Part shown: positions 58,329 to 64,000 of the stretch, piece by piece
How the letters are laid out: every line of letters begins with the position of its first letter
Numbering within the stretch: position 1 is the stretch's first letter
From: Trichobilharzia regenti
Lineage: Eukaryota > Platyhelminthes > Trematoda > Strigeidida > Schistosomatidae
DNA: 64,000 nt
Direction of reading: 5' to 3'
Assembly: GCA_944472135.2 (NCBI GenBank)
Contig: OX235263.1
Location: 25,659,379-25,723,378, forward strand
Program-made: the position numbers and the translations under genes
Notes under the pieces: model-generated
What the model was told of the DNA's origin: nothing
The model's input: the letters and a program-made list of their open reading frames with translations, nothing else
Databases searched by the model: none

Positions 58329-59408
58329 ATAAATTACACATAGATTCATGTATGATGAATTTACAGTTTGGTTGTTCTTTCTGACAATAGAGTCAGTCGG
58401 AACAGTCTGCCATAAAGTCTGTTTGTGTAGCACATAAAGAGATATGGAAATATTGTCTTTGCATTAGCAAAACACCCAGATATCAGATGAATGTAATACA
58501 GATATCTGGGAAAAAAGCTTGAAGTCAATCCTCTTACATAACTTTGTTGTGAACAGCACCCTTGGCTTAAAGTTTATTGATGTATTATGTTGAGATCAGT
58601 GATATATTTATTCCATTCTTTCAGCAGTCTTATCGTAGTTTTATAACAGGAAAGAAATTTGATCGTGGATGCGAAAACTAGATAAGGTCATGTTAAGTTG
58701 TTTTACTGCATCAAGTGGTGCCGAGGTCGATTCCAGAATTCTCCATTTGCTCCATTTGTGTCTGCATGGCGGACTGTATTCGTAAGTTGAGTAAAATGTT
58801 GGAAACTGTTTGAAAACCAGTTGCTTCTTCATTTCAGATCATGAATACTCACTTACAGCATGTTCGCCAGCGTCTTCAAATGGTAGAATGGGATCGTTCA
58901 TGGAATTTGAGTGGTTATGAGATAAATGGTTTGGAATCAATCGTCATTTCAGTTTAGATGCAGGGTTGTTCGACCTCGACCAGAAGATGAATTGGAGCAG
59001 CAGAATACCAGAAGGAGAAAGTATGTGAATATGAAAAGAACATTTAATATTTCATGCATATATAAGTGTTTGTGTCAATTGTATATTATACTTTAGTAAA
59101 TACTTGTCTATACTGTAGTTGTGTTTTCACGTATTTATGCGAAGTCTTAGAGTTTATTTAGTTTCATAATGTGTATTAATGAGTCTGAGCGTTTGAGTGT
59201 TCTAATGACTGATGCGTTTTAGAAAAAGGTGATGGGTTCTGGTAGGGATAATCATTGGGACAAAACAGTTTATATAGCAAGCGTTTGAGTGACAGGTCCT
59301 ATTTCTGAGGGTAAACTATCCCTGTATCTTCCGCACTAAGTCTTTACGCATCCATGCTACTAGTTTATCTATAGTTTTTAGATTGCTAAGGGTGTTGAAG
59401 TGCGTCTT

Positions 59409-61799
59409 TTAGGTGCTGTAGTAGATTAGTAGTTGATTCGTTCTAGGAGTAAATAGTTTATTAATATAATCAGTAGAGTGAAACAGTCTGTATAGAGAGC
59501 GTTTGAAGCTTGTAACCGAAGAGCAAGTTCTGACATCTAGGGGTAGGCTATTCCATATCTTGGAATACATGACTGTGAAGAAGTTTTCACGGAGTGTTGA
59601 CTTAAAAGAATGAGTTGTCACTGTGCAAGTTTGGTTACGCAGATCGTAAGAGCCTTCCTGTGCGAATTGTATGTCCCTGTTACCTGAGAATGATATTTTG
59701 TGAAGGACCTTAAAGAAGAATATTAGGTTTATAATAAGTCGCCTTGTCCAAAGTGTGTCAAGTTTTAGGATCATGCACCGTGAGATGTAGTCTTTCTTAC
59801 AATAGTAGCCAAGAAGTTTTGAGGTAAAATATCGTTGGATACTTTCCATCCTTAGCTTGTCAAATGTGCGAGTGCTGCTTTTATAAAAGGACAGTATTCT
59901 AGTAGTGGTCTGACACATGTTTTGTACAGAATTAGCTTGGCTTCATTGTCGTGAAAGTTCCTGAGTATGCATCGTCGATTTTCTAGTCTGTGATGCTACT
60001 TGCTCAGAGAATGTCAAGTCACTAGAGTACCTCAGGCCTAGGTCAACGACACTTCGGAGTCTGGTTAGGTTAGCAGATTGAAGCGTTGATTTCAGGTCAA
60101 TTGAGGGTGCGCCGAAGCAGATCCAGCCACATTTGTTCAGATTAAATTTGAGATTCCATAAGGACGATCAAGCAGTCATTTTATCTAATTCCTTCTGCAC
60201 TACATTCTCGAAGTTCCCTAAGTCATCACATTGGAATGTAATAGCTACTTTTAGGTCATCTGCAAAGATGAATGGATTCCCATGCGTGAAGCAAGCGCAT
60301 ATGTCATTGATGTATAGTGTAAATAGGAGGGGTCCAATGACACTACCTTGTACTACACCAGAAGTGATAGGGCTAGGTTTGGAGGCTGCAGACCCGAGTT
60401 TACCTGCTTAAGACCTATTGTTAAGGAATGATTTAAGCCATCCTAATAATGGGTCACGTATTCCTAAGGAGTTCAGTTTATTTGTTAGCAGTAAGTGGTC
60501 AACACGGTCAAATGCCTTAGAAATGTCAAAGTAGATGACAAGTACTAGTTGCCGTCTGTCACGACTGCTGGTTACAAAATTGAAGAAGTCTAGGTGACAT
60601 GTTAAACATTATCTGAATTTCAGTAATCCATGTTGGTTCGGACTTATAATATTGCAGCTAAGCATATGTTTGATTAGGTTATCTTTGACTAGTCTCTCCA
60701 TGATTCTAGATGCTATAAGTGTGATATTGATTGGCCGGTAGTTACTGTCAGTATCGAAACCTTTTGAAATTTTGAGGTTCTTATAGTTTGGTTAATTTAG
60801 CGTAAGTGAATTGAACAGTGCTAATTTGGTTTGGTGTGAGTGGAGATGGAGTTTGTGCCATATTATTAATAGGTTGTATATCGAGTAGCTGGACTGTGGG
60901 CTTAAGGTAGTTACCTGCAAACGTTTTGTTGAATAGTTCACATATGTTTGCAGAGTGAGAGCATAGCCTACTTTTGTCTATGAGGAGAGAAATGCTGTGA
61001 TTTTTGCGATTCATTCGCTTCCTTAAGATTTCTGTGAGTGCATACACTCTAGCAGGGCTGGCTACTGCGATGCGTTCTTCCTTTCTCGTACGGAAATCTC
61101 GAGCTTGTGAGAAGGAGCTAATTGCTCCAGAGCATTAATAAGTTGGGTCTCGTAATTACTAAAGGTGCCAGGTGCTCTGTAAGTGCGTCCAATTAATGCC
61201 GTTACGTTATTTAATTGTACATTAACCCATAGAGTCTCAGGCATGTTAAGTGCAATACTTTCTAGCTGGGATACAGTAAGTGCATTCAGAAAGTACATGA
61301 GACAACCCCCTCCCTTACCACCTTCCCTGTCACACCGAAAGTGTGTGTAGTTATCTAAGCTTATTTCTCCATCCAGGATGTCCGAATGACACCAAGATTC
61401 AGTGATGACAATTACAGGGGGTTTGTATATTACTGTGAGTGCTCTGAGCATCGGCAATTTATTTAGAACAGATCTAGCATTTATGAGGATTACGTAAAGA
61501 TGAGAGTTGAAGTAGCATTTGAAGTATTTAAGTTCGTTAGTCAGCCCCGAATATGGTTCAGCACCCAGTAGTTCTGCTGGACATGACGATCCTATGTTAA
61601 GAGGAGTACCAGAATCATGCTCACCTATGTCTATCGAGTTGGTGTGTGCTGTTTTCGGTGAAGAATTAGGAGTTGGAGTACTGGGTTTGCTATAGATTGA
61701 GGAGATTTTATTTTTAGTTAGGTTACAGAAGTGGGTAGGGTTCTTTATTTGGCCTATACTTGTGCAAGTGTCAAGTGTGCCTAATGGATACAGGTTCAC
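59409..61799 (-). pseudogene. Family 1 ORF2, deleted (right arm)
   Basis: 61799-61062 holds the leader and first endonuclease motifs and 61047-60781 the linker. The RT is in pieces (motif A near 60520). The C-terminal domain is 59918-59409 ('MESIQRYFTSKLLGY'). The same stops and deletions as the left arm are present, with a few private changes such as a loss near 60790. Confidence 0.8.
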
Positions 61800-61814
61800 T
61801 AGACCGTTCCTGTT

Positions 61815-62168
61815 TTCAGATTGAAGATTGAACGGTCAATTCATGGTTGTTTGCTCAAACCCTACTTCCCCATAATTTCCGCGCGTGATCAATCTGCCAG
61901 CCATCGTCTAATCAGTCGCTGTTCAGAAAGAACCTATAAAAAACTATCAGAAGTAATTTCATGATTTTTATTGTAATATTTGTTCTTAGACCTTAGTTTA
62001 ATATGGTGGTTATATGTTGATGTCAGAATAAAGAATTCTCGAGTCGCCAATCTGTGTTCTAGTTTTTGCGTCCGTTAGTACTAAGCGTTTCTGAAAGGCC
62101 TCGAGGTACAGCAAGAGACCTGGTGTAGCAAGAGTTAGGCATTGACGGATTTTGAGACTTGATTGACA
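61815..62168 (+). repeat. LTR variant, right arm (outer of pair)
   Basis: Mirror of 42419-42772. It ends GAGACTTGATTGACA at 62168. Its start is uncertain where it meets family 1. Confidence 0.7.
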
Positions 62169-62205
62169 AAGCTAATGTTCAGTGTTCAGGTTCATTTACA
62201 CTCCT

Positions 62206-62575
62206 TGTCAATGAAGTTGAGGATTGAACAATCAATTCATGGTTGTTTGCTAAAAACCAACTTCCCCAATTTTTCGTGGAGGCATCAATAGACCAGTCAT
62301 CGTCTCATCGGTCGCTGTTCAGAAAGAAGTCAGGACAATACCGTCAGAAGTAATATTGGGATTTATTACTGTAATATTTGTTCATAGACCTTAGTTTAAA
62401 GCTTAATTTTAAAGTTGGCTATATGTTGGTGTTACAATAAAGAATTCTCGAGTAGCCAATCGGTGTTTCGGTTTTACGTCCGCTATTACTAAGCGTTTCT
62501 GAGAAACTTCAAGGAACAGCGTGAATCCCAGCGTAGCAAGAGCTGGGCATTGACGGTTTACGAGACGTCGCTGAC
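62206..62575 (+). repeat. LTR variant (370 bp), right arm
   Basis: TGTCAATGAAGTTGAGG to GACGTCGCTGACA. It is followed by the gag leader, so it acts as a 5' LTR. Mirror of 42011-42381. Confidence 0.8.
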
Positions 62576-62956
62576 AGTTTCTGACATTGAAGTCAGTTTC
62601 TGACGGCGGAAACATTTTCTGACGGATTCAGATAGCTGGTGACAGTTTGGATAGTCACCATTCATCTTTCCTGGTGCCGGTCAAGTCCTATTTGAACAAG
62701 TAATATCTGGAACGTTTTGGAATTGGTTCAAGTTCAACAATGCCTGGGTCAAAGAAGGAACAAAGCGTCTTGGGTGCAAACAGGAAAGTAAGTCATGGTG
62801 ACTTGTCTGTTACTTGTAACGATGTGTCTGATGTTAAACATGACATGGTTGATGTTACTGTTTCGCCGTTCAGGGATAATAGGAAACTCGGCTGATTATT
62901 TACAATTGGTAAGGGAATCCGAAATCATGTTAAGTGGTTTTTATTGAATGATGAAA
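62576..62956 (+). pseudogene. gag leader and N-terminal fragment (right arm)
   Basis: The leader is followed by ATG at 62740 ('MPGSKKEQSVLGANRK', 'DVSDVKHDMVDVTVSPF'). A deletion near 62885 shifts the frame. It shows the Lys codon that is a stop in the element at 36362. It is cut at about 62956 by an AAT-rich tail. Confidence 0.75.
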
Positions 62957-63088
62957 TAATAATAATAGTATATTCTCATTTTGTACATGAGAGACGCCAG
63001 TTTACAGGCATCATCAATTTGATAAATTACATATACGATTAGCAATCATACTTAATAATAGTGTTTCAATAAAATACACATTTTTAAG
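62957..63088 (-). repeat. Non-LTR 3' end, ~130 bp
   Basis: AAT-rich tail at 62957-62972, then the GCCAGTTTACAGGC hairpin. Mirror of the last ~130 bp of the element ending at 41631. Confidence 0.7.
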
Positions 63089-63130
63089 TATGTTCCTGTA
63101 TAAACAGGAAGAAATATATTATTATTATTA
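63089..63130 (+). repeat. Family 1 3' tip with hairpin and ATT tail
   Basis: TTCCTG-TATAAA-CAGGAA followed by an AT-rich (TTA)n tail, in plus direction. It is only the last few tens of bases of an element. Confidence 0.55.
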
Positions 63131-64000
63131 GGTCTATAATAAGTCGTCTTGTCCAAAGTGGTCAAGTTTTAGGATCATGCACCGTGAGATGTAGTCTTTC
63201 TTACAATAGTAGCCAAGAAGTTTTGAGGTAAAATATCGTTGGATACTTTCCATCCTTAGCTTGTCAAATGTGCGAGTGCTGCTTTTATAAAAGGACAGTA
63301 TTCTAGTAGTGGTCTGACACATGTTTTGTACAGAATTAGCTTGGCTTCATTGTCGTGAAAGTTCCTGAGTATGCATCGTCGATTTTCTAGTCTGTGATGC
63401 TACTTGCTCAGAGAATGTCAAGTCACTAGAGTACCTCAGGCCTAGGTCAACGACACTTCGGAGTCTGGTTAGGTTAGCAGATTGAAGCGTTAATTTCAGG
63501 TCAATTGAGGGTGCGCCGAAGCAGATCCAGCCACATTTGTTCAGATTAAATTTGAGTTTCCATAAGGACGACCAAGCAGTCATTTTATCTAATTCCTTCT
63601 GTACTACATTCTCGAAGTTCCCTAAGTCATCACGTTAGAATGTATAAGCTACATTTAGGTCATCTGCAAAGATGAATGGATTCCCATGCGTGAAGCAAGC
63701 GCATATGTCATTGATGTATAGTGTAAATAGGAGGGGTCCAATGACACTACCTTGTACTACACCAGAAGTGATAGGGCTAGGTTTGGAGGCTGCAGACCCG
63801 AGTTTACCTGCTTAAGACCTATTGTTAAGGAATGATTTAAGCCATCCTAATAATGGGTCACGTATTCCTAAGGAGTTCAGTTTATTTGTTAGCAGTAAGT
63901 GGTCAACACGGTCAAATGCCTTAGAAATGTCAAAGTAGATGACAAGTACTAGTTGCCGTCTGTCACGACTGCTGGTTACAAAATTGAAGAAGTCTAGGTG
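63131..64000 (-). pseudogene. Family 1 ORF2 fragment (RT C-terminal half), runs off the window
   Basis: Starts (3' side) in the C-terminal domain near 63131 ('MESIQRYFTSKLLGY' near 63250). It passes the shared frameshift ('RKSTMHTQELSRQ', 63347) and reads the palm domain up to the window end. The FADD-equivalent region near 63670 and motif B near 63770 are readable but carry stops. It resembles the right-arm copy and not copies 2 and 3, and its 3' end is missing. Confidence 0.75.

Larger units (their letters stand above)
57708..61810 (-). mobile_element. CR1-like family 1, internally deleted (right arm)
   Basis: Mirror of the left-arm copy with the same two deletions. The 3' hairpin is at 57725-57742. 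The 3' UTR is interrupted by an RTE fragment. It ends against an LTR at about 61815. Confidence 0.8.
57708..63088. repeat. Right arm of large inverted repeat
   Basis: Reverse complement of 41500-46345, lengthened by an RTE insertion (57787-58328). Matching features are 61799-61062 with 42789-43526 (identical 245 residues) and 62409-62615 with 41972-42178 (identical translation). Confidence 0.85.

Overview
This window is eukaryotic, repeat-dense and AT-rich, and I could find no host protein-coding gene, rRNA or tRNA in it. Nearly all recognisable coding sequence is retrotransposon debris. The element mix is CR1/Jockey-type non-LTR elements with an ORF1 carrying an RRM-like 'IVYNVP' motif, an RTE-clade 3' end, a BEL/Pao-type gag with LTRs, and a Merlin-type DNA transposon. 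That mix is what trematode genomes hold, so a blood fluke (Schistosomatidae) is my best guess. This is inferred from element types, not from a host gene.

Layout. 1-2155 has no recognisable gene. 2156-3988 is the 3' part of a BEL/Pao-like LTR element. 3989-32890 is a three-unit tandem array. Each unit reads, left to right: CR1-like family 1 (minus strand), the 5' part of CR1-like family 2 (minus strand), about 1.4 kb of unassigned sequence, and the first part of an old LTR. Unit 1 is truncated on its left. Unit 2 is 10,377 bp. Unit 3 is 11,409 bp because it carries an extra insertion of about 1 kb. Unit 1 carries a private 862-bp Merlin-like insertion. 32778-33080 is the complete old LTR that bounds the array. 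33081-35627 has no recognisable gene.

35861-39826 is a two-LTR, gag-only BEL/Pao-like element. It is followed by the 3' end of another CR1-like element (39827-41631). A large inverted repeat has arms at about 41500-46345 and 57708-63088. Each arm holds a gag fragment, two LTRs in tandem and an internally deleted family 1 element. The ~11.4-kb spacer holds family 2 and family 3 CR1-like elements, several 5'-truncated 3' ends, and an open reading frame in which an RT domain is fused in frame to an ORF1 protein. The right end (63131-64000) starts another family 1 copy.

Together this is a nested, recently duplicated retrotransposon graveyard, as expected of heterochromatin or a sex-chromosome repeat region. 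The frames are mostly broken, but near-identity among the array units and clean target-site duplications show that mobility and duplication are recent. 'Family 1, 2, 3' are labels used only here. Boundaries given as 'about' were set by eye from copy-to-copy comparison.
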